Source: Meconema thalassinum (lineage: Eukaryota; Arthropoda; Insecta; Orthoptera; Tettigoniidae). From it: 64,000 bases of DNA. The stretch spans positions 1,701,001,978 to 1,701,065,977 of the forward strand of contig OX336388.2 of the NCBI GenBank assembly GCA_946902985.2, given 5' to 3'. The translations under genes and the position numbers were made by a program. Under the pieces are notes generated by a model. The model was not told the origin of the DNA, made no database searches, and saw only the letters and a list, made by a program, of their open reading frames with translations. Below are positions 22,793-35,198 of the stretch, piece by piece (within the stretch, counting starts at the first letter, position 1; every line of letters begins with the position of its first letter).

Positions 22793-23416
22793 ATGGTCCG
22801 GCCACTAATACAGACGCTAATTAAAAATCACCTCAGCACCCAGGAGTTGTCGGACGACAGCTTCCTAGAGGACGTGCAGTCTACCTTGGTCTGTGAATTT
22901 AACGATCGGTTCGACCTCCTATGGATAAATGATAGTACTGTCACAGCCAGACAGATTGCATCTTTCCTCGACCCGAGGTATAAGGATTTGGTAGATGAGA
23001 CAGCAGAGGCTCGACGATGTATTCGCGACAGAGTGCTTCATAAGCTTCAGAGCGATGCACCAGCTGAAGTCTTGGTTAATCCCGATCAACCCTCCACCAG
23101 TAGTGCCCTGGAGTTCTTGTATCAAATGCCATGTGGGAGAAAGAACAGCCCTGAATCTCAATTTGAAGATTTTCTTTCGGAGGCACAGATTCGTTTTGAC
23201 ATGAACCCGTTCGAGTGGTGGAAAGCAAGGGAACACAAATATCCTGCGGTTGCTGCTCTAGCGAAAAAATACTTGTGTATTCCAGCAACATCCACAAGTT
23301 CCGAAAGGTGCTTTTCCTCTGCTGGAAACATTGTCACAGCCAAACGGAATTGTATTCTGCCAGAAAATGTAAACCTCTTAGTATTCTTGTTCCAAAACAA
23401 AGCTTTCTTAAAGTAA
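22793..23416 (+). CDS. hAT transposase, C-terminal part (207 aa)
   Basis: This is the C-terminal third of a ZBED-type hAT transposase, a nuclear DNA-cutting enzyme acting on the ends of its element. The open frame has FLDPRYKDL near residue 60, then FLSEAQIRFDMNPFEWWKAR around 130-150. The dimerisation domain follows: YPAVAALAKKYLCIPATSTS, SSERCFSSAGNIVTAKRNCI and LPENVNLLVFL. ATSTSSER and FS.AG are the family signature. Full-length relatives are about 600 aa, so the BED finger and the catalytic D/D are absent here. No stop or frameshift occurs in the 207 codons. The start at 22793 is only the first ATG of the open stretch; the true protein began upstream and is lost or split by introns. It lies within 20495-23918 in plus orientation. 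Confidence 0.85.
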   Translation: MVRPLIQTLIKNHLSTQELSDDSFLEDVQSTLVCEFNDRFDLLWINDSTVTARQIASFLDPRYKDLVDETAEARRCIRDRVLHKLQSDAPAEVLVNPDQPSTSSALEFLYQMPCGRKNSPESQFEDFLSEAQIRFDMNPFEWWKAREHKYPAVAALAKKYLCIPATSTSSERCFSSAGNIVTAKRNCILPENVNLLVFLFQNKAFLK

Positions 23417-23926
23417 ATTGGTCAATGAGTCATAATTCTAGAAATTGTTGTTCTTATTATACTGTTATATTTTGTATTCGTTTCCTACGCCTGATATTTT
23501 AATTTTGTTGTTTCGTTACATTCTGGTCAAATGACAGTGAAAATAATACATTATATTCCGTTACATATAGTTTTGTATCTACTCCTCTCTCATCCTCGGA
23601 ACTAACCTTTATAATCAATCAAATAATTAATTAATTTCACACTGCTTCGATTCGAATAAACGCGCGCGGACACATTGCACACGCAAACACGATTTCTAAA
23701 TGCATGTATAAATGGCACGATATTACCGTGAACAGTTGTTCGAGCAAGGTTACCAGACACGGCACTCTTTAACAATATTCGGTGTGACCCGTGTACCCGG
23801 TCGTAATTACACGAATACACGGGTACACGGGTAAATAGTAGAACCCGGATTCTTAGCACACGGATCTTAAAAACACGGTTGTGCGGGTACACGGGTACAC
23901 GGGTAATAGGGAGCACTAGTATAAAT

Positions 23927-24890
23927 TTAAAATAAAAGATGGGTCTCTTATATTTGAATTTAGAGATGTAACTCTTGGTTAAAATATAGAGGTGTGCAAA
24001 TTAATACCGGTAGAATAAATAATTTTAATTAGTCATAATTACTTTTATTCAAAATCATTTTATTGACCAACTTCTTTTGTTGTCCTACTTAGTAGTGTTT
24101 CCTCTCCCGTGGAATTACACCTTTTCCCATAAGGAATTGCGTCTGGAAACTTTCAGATTATTGGATTCCGAGGGATATCTGAGCTGGGTCAATTTTCAAT
24201 TTTTCATTGACTTAAGAATTCAATCAGGTGATTTCAATGCATAGTTCATGAATCTTTGAATAGTTCAATAGCGTTCATCAGTTAAAAGACCCCAAATCCC
24301 TCCGCTCTAAATTCACACGTAAAGTAGAGTGAAGTAATAAAAACGAAACGTGCGGCATTTTCCATTTGCAAGGCTCCTCTGCTAGTGGAAATTCTAAAAG
24401 ATCATTTCAATTTGAGTTTCTTAAATGAAAATATAATTAGGAGTCTTGGTTAAACATTTGAAGTAATTTCATCGCCTTGTAAACATATTTAGTGCATTAA
24501 GCCGTGAAAAGTAAAAATGCAATTTTGGAAAACTGACATCGAATCTAATAATTTTCACATCTCTGTAAAGGCAGCTATCGCCTCCACCCCTACAGATAGA
24601 ATAGTAAGTAAAGGCGATTGATGAGAAATGAAAGGATAACTCACACAGAAGGAATTAATATTTATTAAGCTGTAAATGTGATTGAGTATATCTTTGTTAT
24701 AGAACTGAGGGGATGAAATATCAGGATGTAGGACAGTATCACCGATGTAGGACAATAGTACTTTTTTTTACCATTACCACAGGACAGTTATCGTATTAGT
24801 GATGCGAACGTCCTTGTATAATTGTTATTTAATCTGTGCCCCGTTTGCTGAGGTTTGTGCTCCTCCGCAACATTCGTTTCAAAATTCTAA
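23927..24890. other. No recognisable gene
   Basis: AT-rich. The minus-strand open stretch 24555-24755 is not recognisable. Confidence 0.4.
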
Positions 24891-27100
24891 TAGTACTTCC
24901 TTCCATACGGCATTTGCTGTTCGCTTGCCTTTTGGTTCTATTTGAACTTTGACGCCATGAAAGGATTTTGCTCGCGATAGTGCGACATACAGTAAAGTTG
25001 TCCATGGCTAAACACCAGTTGAGGTAAATAAATGCCTACTGGATCTAGTGTTTGACCTTGAGTTTTATTGATAGTTATGCGAAAAACCAAAAGTACTGGA
25101 AACTGCCTCCTTTTGAAGGAAAATGGCATAGAAGTATCTGATGGCGTAAGGTCAAGGCGAGGGAGTAGGACATTGTTTCCAATATTTACGCCAGAAATAA
25201 TTTCCAGGTGTAAGCATTGTCATGCATCTTCCAAACCAACAGTCTAGTACCGTTCAACAGACCTTGGGTAACATTAATATTTCTCAACAAAATCACAATT
25301 GAGCCTTCTTTTAGTCGAAGGATATGAGATGGCAATCCACTTAAGCCTCTGCTGTGTAAAAATTCTATTGGGAATTGTAGAAGTCCACTCTCAACTTCTG
25401 TAATCAAATTATTCACACTGATGTAAGTTCTCGATGATCCTGGGATTAGGTCTTAAACTTTGTCATTGATTTCTTTACAATGTTCATTTTTAGGTGTTAA
25501 AATCGCTATTTTTGAAAAGCGTGAAATATTTTTCAGCGTGGGACTAATTCTGAATGTTCTCTATCGACGTGAGGGTATTCACCGTTACCAATTTGTATCA
25601 AGAAGTTTGCAAAGTCACGATGATTTGTATCCGCTCGCATAATATTGTTGAGTTTAAAAATTTTGAATAATGACCACAAAGGAGAGAACCTTATTGACAT
25701 TGGGGCTGATGCTGCTTTAGATGCGTGAGGCACAACAGGCAATACCTGCCTAAATTCTCTACCTAAGATGATAATTTTTCCTCCGAAAGGCACGTCGTTA
25801 TTCATGATGTCCTTGAGCAACCGATTTACACACATCAAAGCGTGCTTATTAGCCATAGGGGCTTCATCCCAGATGATAAGTTTTTCTGAACGAATATAAA
25901 AAGCTTCCTTGCTGTTAACTTTTATTCCTGATACAGAACTTTCATGTAAATGTAGAGGTAACTTGAACTGGCTGTGTACAGTGCGCCCCTGAGGCCTGAG
26001 GTAGTAACATTGCTGCAATACCAGTCCATGCAACAGAAACTACATTTAACCCCAAATTTGTGCAACTGTGAATCAAGCACTGGTAAAGAAATGTTTTCCC
26101 GGTGCCCACTGGACCGTCAATGAAATATGCATTACTCATCCTCTCATTGCTGTTTTGTACTAACCCCAAAATTTCTGTAATTATAGCCGTTTGGTTTCCA
26201 TTTGCTTGGTTTATCATTCGACTTAATTGATCCTCATTAAGTTTTGGATAATTCATTGGTAAATTTGTCTGAGGTAAATTATCAATAATAGCTGGCAATT
26301 CGAGGGAATTAATGGGAAGACTATGGAGCTTTAATGTATTAGAAATATGTTTAAGAGTGAACTGATATGCAATGTTAGGTTCGTGAAACTGCAGATAGTC
26401 TTCTGATAATGAATTCTTGAAAATGTCCCATAACTATCTTACATTTGAAGGGGTCTGAAAGATACATATGTAAGAAAACAGTTGTCGTAACTGAGAAGGC
26501 ATCTGAAATTGTGACGCTTCTGCCAAACAACGCTGCCATTCAGAATCGTCAATCAGCAAACCTCGCTCCTTAGCTGTTTCTTTAAAAGTAGAATAGACAA
26601 CTGCTTTGTATGTTCGTAGATCCTGGAAGCTGGTAGCACCTACAACGTGAAGCAATAACAGGCGTAAATAATACCTTTCTGTTTCTGTAGGCGAAACATT
26701 ATACATTCTGCCTATCGTTTTTGAAACATGTTTTCTTTTTTTCCACTGGCAGTTGCTCTTATTCCAGACGTAATGTACTGGTGTTTCAGGATATATATAC
26801 GGACTTCTGGCTTGCGAATCTTGATTCAACTTGAACTACGCTTGTAATTCCGTGTTGCGCAACTGTGCTTGAAGTAAAATATCAGGAGCGTTATCAATTT
26901 TAAAATAGATATTTTGCAAGTTTGGCAAGTGAACTGGTAATCGCACGATAGAATGTGACTGTTCATGCATGTGAAATGAAAATATCCTGAATGTGGCCTC
27001 TGTTGGACCAACATATGTAAGAAAAATTTAGGAAAGAAGTAATTTCAACGTAGTTCACCGTTTCGCCTTAAGGACATATTTTAACAATGCAGCAGTCATG
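24891..27100 (-). pseudogene. Helitron Pif1-like helicase, broken
   Basis: The helicase half of a Helitron RepHel protein, in pieces. From the N-terminal side: 26829-26434 has the linker QWKKRKHVSKTIGRMYNVSP, YYLRLLLLHVVGATSFQDLR and so on. 26298-25942 has the Walker A box FIDGPVGTGKTFLYQCL. 26033-25533 has Walker B (IIWDEAPMANKHALMCVNRL) and later helicase motifs (ILGREFRQVLPVVPHA). 25416-25186 has the LPSHILRLKEGSIVILLRNI stretch. 25129-24938 has TINKTQGQTLDPVGIYLPQL then VFSHGQLY. Several frameshifts separate these. The order fits a Helitron, with Rep and OTU upstream at 27126-28300. DNA unwinding during rolling-circle transposition is the family role. Confidence 0.88.
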
Positions 27101-28032
27101 ACCTTTATACACATACTTGTGGATTTTAATATATAAGATACTTGTGGATGTATTTAACACTCCGAACACTTGAGCATATTTCAACATTAATATGAGCTTG
27201 CAAGTAAAGTAAAAGAAATGGATTGTAGGGAACAATGAATTGACTATCGATTTCAAATTCAATGCCTCGAATTGTTTTTATAATAATCCATCCATTATTT
27301 CTTCTCCTATACGAAGGATAACCATTGGCATTATCTTTGGTCTCTTCCTGAAACTGTTTAGGGAAATCTTTCTTACATACGCCATCTTTCATACAGACTG
27401 AAGAAGGATTCAAATATCCGCGAGGACCATGTACCATATGACGCCTTACCAACTCGTATAGCGCTTCATTCTCGAGATCTGGTATTGCGGCTAACACCAC
27501 ACTGTCAATGTCAGAAATGTCTCGAAACTTACAATCTTCCGTTAATGTTAAGAGTAAATGGATGTGCGGGAGACCTCGTTTTTGAAATTCCACTGTATAT
27601 AGATATGCTTTGACCGAAAATTTCCTTAACATTAAGCAATCGTAGCAATTCCTTTACTTTGCAATGGAAAACTCTCACTTCAATATCAGGCCTATTATTA
27701 GCCGTTTCTCAGAGATGAATGTTGTTAAGTATTTCTGGCCAGCCCGCATTATAGGTGAACGTAATGAATAAATCTGGCTTTCCAAACTTCCTCACTATCG
27801 CCATCGCATCCTGATAATTTTGCAATATTTTCCTTGGGCTACCTGTAAAAGAAGATGGCAAAACTACAATACGACTGACTGTGAGATTTTCATTTTCTGC
27901 TCGTACATGCAAGGCGTCTGCTAAACCGGCATATGTGTCAACTCGTAACTTCGGTTGTTGATGACGTATATATTTTAACCGGTCACCTTCCATACGACAG
28001 TAGTAATCCATGAATACATATCCTTTTTGCAA
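27101..28032 (-). pseudogene. Helitron Rep (HUH) domain, broken
   Basis: 28032-27709 (107 aa) holds RLKYIRHQQPKLRVDTYAGL, then VVLPSSFTGSPRKILQNYQD and FGKPDLFITFTYNAGWPEI, a Helitron signature. 27632-27126 holds the metal-binding HUH box in GLPHIHLLL and later VKYIHKY, the region of the catalytic tyrosines. There acttgtggat occurs twice 15 bp apart (about 27116 and 27141, plus-strand reading). The second copy is followed by a stop, while the first continues as HKYVYKGHDCC in another frame. The tyrosine motif was thus disrupted by a small duplication. One frameshift separates the two halves. Confidence 0.85.
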
Positions 28033-28300
28033 ACTTGAGCAGCGACATCTAACTCAACATGACCTCCATGAACACCATTCATAGACATATATATTTTGTA
28101 ATCATCGCTCGTAATGATAGCAGTTTCGTACATATCGCTGTTGCCAACAATAAAGGAAGAATAATTATTCCACTTGTCTGTAACATGTTTTACAATTCGC
28201 TTTCTAACCTGTATAAATAAACTCTGTTGTACTCACAATATGCCAATGACCTGAACAGACAATTACCGCCACCTTTAACATTTGTAATTGAGTGTCGCCT
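28025..28300 (-). pseudogene. OTU-like domain of the Helitron
   Basis: The minus strand reads NVKGGGNCLFRSLAYCEY, with the OTU cysteine codon at 28259-28261. After a frameshift near 28205 it reads RIVKHVTDKWNNYSSFIVGN and so on to MNGVHGGHVELDVAAQV. GNCLFR and GG..EL are the OTU protease landmarks. The usual GDGNC aspartate is glycine here. OTU domains are known from some animal Helitrons (Helentron/Helitron2 type). The text runs almost directly into the Rep part (QKGYVFMDYYCRMEGDRL) with a one-base shift. The long middle region of typical Helitron proteins therefore appears deleted. Confidence 0.7.
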
Positions 28301-28643
28301 CTCATTCATCATAATATGATTCATTGTATTGATTGAGCACACAACCTATAAGGAAAACTGACGAAACGAAAAGACAGTTTGTAGCTGGTGAGACCAAAGA
28401 CTATATAACAGAAAGATCGGATACACAATACAAAATGGCAGTTCCAACATTCGACTGTAGCGGCATCTTCGTGAAATTTGTTGTCTTTCGTGTACAGTAT
28501 TTGTTGTCATTCAAAGATATGTTAACATGACAGTGTCATTAGCAAAATGACTACTGATTGTGCATGAGCATTTCAGTCTCAATGTAATCCATTCTTTGAG
28601 AAGTTTTAATTAAAGTTTGTGCACAGAATCCCCTTCCGCTTAT
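28301..28643. other. Helitron 5' side, no recognisable gene
   Basis: The sequence upstream of the OTU part. I could not place a TC-type 5' end. The open stretch 28333-28530 has no motif. Confidence 0.35.
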
Positions 28644-28759
28644 TGTATGGATACATGCGACATTAGCGCCCGAGTGGAACACGTACAAGTTAACGATATC
28701 ATGTATGGATACATGCGACATTAGCGCCCGAGTGGAGCAGGTAGAAGTTAACGATATCA
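28644..28759 (+). repeat. 58-bp tandem duplication
   Basis: Copies 28644-28701 and 28702-28759 share tgtatggatacatgcgacat and agcgcccgagtgga and end aagttaacgatatca, with three to four differences. Two copies only. Confidence 0.9.
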
Positions 28760-28782
28760 TGACGTGATTGGGGAACTCTCTG

Positions 28783-29288
28783 GTTGGTTGGTTCTTAAGT
28801 TTAGGGGCTGCGACAACGCGGTCATGTAGCCCCGTGTACTTTGGGTGTGTGTAGAATCTGTCTGATAACCGGTGTTAATTGTGATGACTGTATTAGTGTG
28901 TGTTATCTGTTTGTTAATTTAAGTACTGCAACTAAGAATTTTTCAAATAGTTCCTACTTTTGCCGCCAAGCGCCACCGTCAACGACTACTAGGCCAAGTT
29001 CAGAACTGAGCTACTAGACGCCGCCGCAGTCGGCTCTTGGCAACGAACATAGAAACCTAAGAGCGTTGTTTACATTCTTAACCTATCCAATTTAGCTTCA
29101 CACAGGTGCAATTAGTGGAAGGATCTTTAACATGCCATAAATCTATGACATGGGACCGCCGGCTTTACTTCCCCTCCGAAGGAAGGCATACTGAGGGATT
29201 TTTAACGCTCTTAAAAAATCCGACGGCTTCGGTCGGGTTTGAACCCGCTATCTTGGGCATGCTACCGACTACGCCACCGAAGCCGCTA
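28783..29288 (-). mobile_element. Full-length tRNA-headed SINE with 12-bp target duplication
   Basis: The direct repeat gggaactctctg flanks it (28771-28782 and 29289-29300). The minus strand starts agcggcttcggtggcgtagt (A box) and ggttcaaacccgaccga (B box). It runs through the body and ends in a shared 3' segment (agtacacggggctacatgac, then cccctaaacttaagaacc) with an (aacc)n tail. Length 506 bp. This copy defines the full unit for the partial copies at 16880 and 14673. Confidence 0.9.
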
Positions 29289-29300
29289 GGGAACTCTCTG

Positions 29301-30514
29301 TTAATATCAAGTTAGATTTATTATTGGGGCGGCGTTGAATATCATGATACAGTGTTAGTCGTTGTCGCCTAGCGACAAAATGTCCGTCAAGTCATTCGAT
29401 TCTATTTTCGTGAGACCTTGAAGGAAGTAATATTCGCAATTATTTTAATACACGAATGATATAATCAAGTAAGGTGGGTATCAATCGACGGTGCTTGACG
29501 GGCATTACATTTTAAGACAACAAACGTCGTCGTAGCGCAAATACTTCACGAGATATTTCAGTTTTAGTAAAGGGTGATTTTTTTAAAACTATTTTAATAT
29601 ATAAGATTAAAGCCTATCTCAGTAACACCATGAACCAAAACAGACCTCCAGCACTCGCAATCCTGTCCATAGAAAATGAATTGCCATCTAATGAAAATTT
29701 AATAATAGACTTCAGCCAGGAAAATAGCAGAAGAATTCACTTCTAGCATTCTTTGTTACTGTAAGTTTTTGAAATAGCAATACTGTACTGTTTTTTTTAA
29801 GTACAGTATTACAATTCACTCAATTTAATTCACTTATTATTATTCCTGGACGATATTGACCCCCAGACCAACCCCTCCCCAACCTCCGGAAGTCAGGGCC
29901 TCGCAAATCTCGTACCGCACAAGGCCCCGCAATGGTTAGCGCCGCTACTGATAAACCTCAGTAGCTGGACAAAGTCTCGACACCTTCCATCCTACATTCA
30001 GTGCCTGTGTCCAGTCTTTGGGTCAAACCACGGCGAAACTCTCTCCCGCTAGACCTTCTACGTCAATGAAAGTGAAAGCTTCGTTTTTTCAACATACCCC
30101 TTTATTTGAGCTATCTTAACCTATTAATCCTCCTGTAAGAAAGTGGCAGTGATGTAAAAGCAATGTGATGACTTCATGAACACAAAAGGTTTTTTAACAA
30201 TGTTTCAAATGTTTATTTTACCTCGAAAAATGAATCTCACCGCTATGAGAATTGTTTCCTTGTTCAAGGTTGGTTGCTATGGTACAATACACTTGGTTAG
30301 CAAAATGTTGGACTCATTTCACGAAATTTCACCAGCCATATAACGCCTTGAAAATGTATTTAAAAGATAATGAAAACTGGTCGTATAATGAATTAGTTAT
30401 ATAATTAGAAGGATGAAATATTTACTTAACATTGCTTAAACGTAGGAGATACTATTTACTAATAGAAGGCGTACTTTTAAAAGCAATGAACAAATGATAA
30501 CATTACAGTATTCA
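29301..30514. other. No recognisable gene
   Basis: AT-rich sequence with no supported frame. At 29870-29955 a short phrase (ctccggaagtcagggcctcg and cacaaggccccgcaatgg) resembles a dispersed repeat edge but I cannot define it. Confidence 0.35.
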
Positions 30515-31085
30515 TGTTCGACCATGTCGAAATATAATTATTATATGCCAGAAAACTTGATCTTAATGAGGCTCATTTTAGTTCAAGTTTTAGTATGATA
30601 CAGTTTCTCCACCAATCAGAGATCAAGATTTTTATTACTATACAGCTGATTGACCAATCAGGTAAGGATTTCATCGCACCTGTGCTCAGCGCTCTTGTTT
30701 CCAAAATCAAACATGTCGGACACAAGTATGGCAACATTGAGGTTATGATAACCTTCTATCCATGTTTTGGTTTCAAAGCTTTGGAACATATGACATTGTC
30801 AACATCTTTGATCCACGGAAAGCCAATAATCCAGCGCATGCACTCTGTTCAGTAATCGCAACTGGCGGAATCTCGACAGATATTTATGAATATTTCTGTT
30901 CGAACATACAATAAAGTTATAGGCTGCTCATAACTATCGTTGAACATAAACAGTCGTATGCAACTCGCCTATAATGGTAATTACGACACTCGTATGGAAA
31001 TTATAGAATTCGCTTCGTTCGTTTTATAAACATCCTCGTGTCTTAATTATTGCCATTATAGGCTGGTTACATAATGTACTATTTA
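30515..31085 (+). mobile_element. Dispersed non-coding element, copy 1
   Basis: Similar over its length to 59633-60146: catgttcgaccatgtcgaaa, cagtttctccaccaatcaga, ctctgttcagtaatcgcaac, tctcgacagatatttatgaa and gaacataaacagtcgtatgc. It ends in an imperfect palindrome (30949-31078). The 86-aa ORF at 30595-30855 is not conserved in the other copy and is not a gene. Class unknown; a non-autonomous DNA element is likely. Confidence 0.6.
30949..31078. repeat. Imperfect ~60-bp-arm palindrome at element end
   Basis: tgcaactcgcctataatggt at the left is the inverse of tgccattataggctggttac at the right. cgacactcg and ttcgcttcgttcgttttataaacat lie between. The same palindrome lies at 60018-60143. Confidence 0.65.
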
Positions 31086-34000
31086 AACATTATGGGTTTC
31101 CTGGTGTTGGAGGTGGAGGTTTGTTTTTAGGGGTGGAATATCAAGACCACCTGTCTCTAAAGTCTATTCGCCGAATCGAGACAGTGCCCCTGGCTACCCG
31201 GACAGGGAAGCACGCCCAGTTCACGTCATCGGCTCTGCCGGACAGGGGTAGCCAAGAAGCTCCGATATTATTAGTCATGCCGTAGCCCTAGAAAAGACAA
31301 GATTTGCTGCACTTAGTGCTGTGCTGCACAGTATACTGTTGCCTGTCATAAGCAGTTAAGAACTTATTACATGTAGGCTATACACAGCACTGAAGTTGGC
31401 GTACTTTCAACAGGCACAGCTCTACGCACCCCTTGCGGGCAGCCCTGAAATCACGTGTACAACTGTGTTTACTTCCACTATCTTGACTCGGCGAACAGAC
31501 TTTAGTGAAGGGTCTGTGATTTGCTGCACCTATTTTCCCAGAAAGGAAATGAGAGAGTAGACAATTGGATGTATTGAACCCTTGCAAGAAGCTTTTATGA
31601 GACTTTTTCGGGGTAGTATTTCGGTTCATAACGAAGTTGCTAAAATGTGCTTCTTATCAAAATATAATACAAGGTAACATAGTCCAAATACATGGCATAG
31701 AGAAAGAAGAGTGAAGCCAAAATTAACAAAAACAAATTTAATAACAGATCAAAAATAACAACAAAACAAAACAACTCCCAATCTTACACCCTCAATTATT
31801 AATTGAATATTCACAAAATGATCTCTCCCAGAGATTTTCACAAATTCAGGACCTGAGACTTGACCTGATAAAATCTACTTCTTCAAACCATGTGCTTGAG
31901 TGATGTGAATGCATGCAAATAAGGTATGAGTACTTATGTGTGATTCGCGACCATCATGCGAAGCCGTCAGGTTACGAATCCGTATGTTAATGAGATAGAA
32001 TAGCAATGGGAACTCAACATTACAGAAAATACAATACCGACACTCGCTAGCTTAAATATTTACAACAAAGATTTCCGTATGAAATCTGGAACAATGTGCT
32101 ACAGGACAACAAAGATTGCCTCAAAACAGGACTTCACAAAATAACACAAGTATGACTAACGTGAGCACGTAACCACAAATAAAACACAACAAAATGACCG
32201 GGTGTCATTTTACATAAGACACAACAAGGTGTCAACAAATTACATGAATCAAAGTCAAAAATTATGAATAAAACACAATGCTCGAAAATGCACTTATTTA
32301 CAATACAAGCATTTTCATTTTGACGTAAGACAATGAGATTACCGTGCGGGCATGAAGATCTTTCCTCTTTAACATATTCAAGGCTTTAAACCGAACAGGC
32401 GGTCAACTTTAACTAGGTCACGGCCTTGCCGTTTCCCCCTGCCTAATTAGTGTCTCGAAATAACTTAGACCAGCCCTCAGTGTGGACTCTCGCTGCTACT
32501 TGTCAATAACTCACGTGTGTCAATAATATATCAGGCCAGCCCTTTGTATGGCACCAAGATAACGAAGAATTCACAGCTGTCACCCAGCTAAATGTGTGTG
32601 CCATAAAATACAATATTTCAATAAATCCTCTTGGAATTACAAGATTCGATAGGACTGGTCGGGGTCTCAAATGAGCATCACACGCCGTCCGACGTGCTGC
32701 CGTCAAAGACTTGGTCACCACATGGCAATCTTCCTCGCACATTTCAAAATACACACAACGTGACACACAAAACACGCAATATCACACGTATGGGTTTGAA
32801 AATCACCTGAAATAAAATCACATAAATATTTTCCACACTCACCGCGCGTCTGATCTAAGCTTTCGACCGAAGAATCAAAATAAATGCTATCACAATAAAA
32901 TTCAAAATAAGAACGGATGGTTCTTTCAAAATGTTGCTACACCGGCAACTCATTACAAGCCTGTTCAATCAAAAGACAGCAACAAAGATAGCTCATTTCC
33001 CCCCATATCTAATCATTTATCGTTACTCTAATGCAGTTTCATTTATCAACCCGAGCCGTAACTCATGAGTACGCAAAACAAAAATATTCGCAACATGTAC
33101 GCGTACCACATGGATTACATTGCACAAATAAAATACAAACAAAATCAACTAGTGGTCACGCGTCCTCACACATTTAATATCTGAATGTCGGAAACACTAC
33201 ATTTATATCAATACTTAATTAAAATCACAAGAAAAATATATACAATGTTCCCATCAGGGCCCTGCGTAGCTAGTGCCTGTAGTATGTTCTATCCTGCTGC
33301 TCCCTTACGGGCAGTCTAAGAAGTAAGCCACAAGCGCGTGACGTCATGTCCTTGCTTCTCCCCACCTGCCGCTCGCTACACGTGCGAGCGAGCTGTGTAT
33401 AGTATGGCGTAGTGCCCTGCAAGCCTGGCAAGTGCTTTTAGGGCTGTATGACCTAGCCTCACACTGTCAGCACTGTCTACGCTGGAACTCGTCAGTTCAG
33501 GCGCGCACGCCCAGCCCGTACCGACATGGTTTCGTAAAGCCGTTCTTATCTTCCCTTCATATTATTATTATTATTATTATTATTAATATACTATTAATAT
33601 TTGCAATAAAATGTTAATGGGTACCAATAGATTACGTCTCATACTGTTCCCGAGTATATTGAAGATGAATTCTCTATTATTGAATGGATTCATTGATAGC
33701 AAAATTAGGTCATTTATACTTAGGCATACCCAAACTTGATGATTGATTAAAACATGTTGATGTTGATCCTCTCGCTTATTCGAAACGTGCCACAAGCTTT
33801 CACTTCTCTTTGAAGCCTATCGTTTTCTCTAAACGACCTGTTTTGTTATGCCGAAGGTTAATTCACATCTGATGGTGGGGTCCAACATAAATCTTGTATC
33901 CTTCTTATGGCCAATAACAATTATTATGCCCATTGTATTTTTGCTTCTAACACGAGAAAGACACATAGACATGGATCGTGTAAAATTTCTGAAATGTTAC

Positions 34001-34664
34001 AGCTGCATCTTAGTTCTATTTCGATCATTCCTAAAGTTTGTAGTAAATCCCCTTCTTAATTATGCTTTTTGAACGTGAGCTAGGGTATCAGGCACTCCAT
34101 AGTGTTTGCTGCATGAAGAGTCCTGGCTACGCCCATGGAGATCTCACACAAGAGCATCCTTTGCTTCCACCTATTTGTACTAGGCTACTCCCTTTCATGT
34201 CTACTTCTGGATTAGTCAATATCCATAACATATGGTGATTGGATAGTTTCTGTACTTTCGCAATCAACCTGCAATTTAATTTTGTGTTTACCATAGATCC
34301 GCTTCAAACTTAAGTATCGGTTATTTATATTCCCTTGGTTCCCAACTAATTAATCACCGTCTTCATCGTTATCACCATTTTCATCATCATCACCATCCTG
34401 ACAACCTCCTTCGTTGTACGAGCACAAATTACGCACTATGTCACCATGTGTTCAAGCAATGCATGCTCTCTCTGGTACAGTCTCCCTACATGATGCTTAC
34501 TATACTTTGGATGTTCATTCACTGAATATTGCAAAATTAGCTTCGAGGTTTTCCTATGCCTAGAACTTAGAATGCAATGAAAATCAAATGTCTTAAATAC
34601 CATATCTGGATTAGCCTACATATACATATGCAATTGGATTAACTCATGAGGGCTACTTGTAGCA
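31086..34664. other. Long stretch without recognisable gene
   Basis: The ORFs at 31378-31629, 32503-32775, 33583-33795 and 33848-34072 show no family motif and are short. An (att)n run stands at 33560-33585. 31650-33250 is rich in A and C with many acacaa words. I see no LTR pair or inverted ends. Confidence 0.4.
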
Positions 34665-34765
34665 TTGGCCTTTGAGAATATTTTACGGAAGCTATTCTAA
34701 CAACTCTACGGAGTGATGTGCTCTCAATTCGACCAAGAATGTTAGCCGCTACACTACAAGGTGGT
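34665..34765 (-). repeat. SINE head fragment
   Basis: The minus strand has accaccttgtagtgtagcggc (A-box type), then aacattcttggtcgaattga in the B-box position. It resembles the heads at 49127 and 61560. The body is not recognisable. Confidence 0.5.
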
Positions 34766-35198
34766 CTCTTTCATTGTCAGCGCAATCAATTGCACGATAC
34801 CATGTAATTTCTACACTGGGCGAACTATAATAGTACACATTTCTTCGTATTTTTTGGCATTATATAGCCCCTGGTAAGTTAGGAAGACGGTTCGCGTACC
34901 ATAACCCTAAAGTCGAATAGTTTCAAGAACTAACAAACAAAACAGTTTTAGGCACTCCACCGAAAGAAATACAGACAAGCTGGTAGAAAGACAACATATT
35001 TTGTAATTTTCAGAGCAAAATAGGCTAATTGTTATATAATGAATAGCACTCTTGGTCTCCATATTGTTGAAATAATCAATATTGTTCTAAAACTTGAAGG
35101 TTTGAAGTATTTCGTGTCTTCTTGCTTAATTTGCCGTATATCTTATGTGTACGTACATTCCACGAGGTATTGTTTCAGGCCATGTTCAATATAAGAAT

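Larger units (their letters stand above)
20495..23918 (+). mobile_element. hAT element with 8-bp target duplication
   Basis: The element of 3424 bp is bounded by the 8-bp direct repeat gtataaat (20487-20494 and 23919-23926). The ends are imperfect inverted repeats, tagggctaccgat and, inverted, tagtgctccctat. Next to each end lie many acccgtgtac/gtacacgggt motifs (20520-20670 and 23785-23905), the kind of subterminal motif that hAT transposases bind. The only clear coding part is the C-terminal transposase at 22793-23416. Between 20700 and 22700 the element carries foreign sequence, including a SINE at 21868-22075. 8-bp duplications are standard for hAT. Confidence 0.8.

Noticed and set aside
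31086..34664. Possible endogenous virus or host gene in the long unassigned stretch
   Set aside because: No frame longer than about 90 codons and no recognisable motif on either strand.
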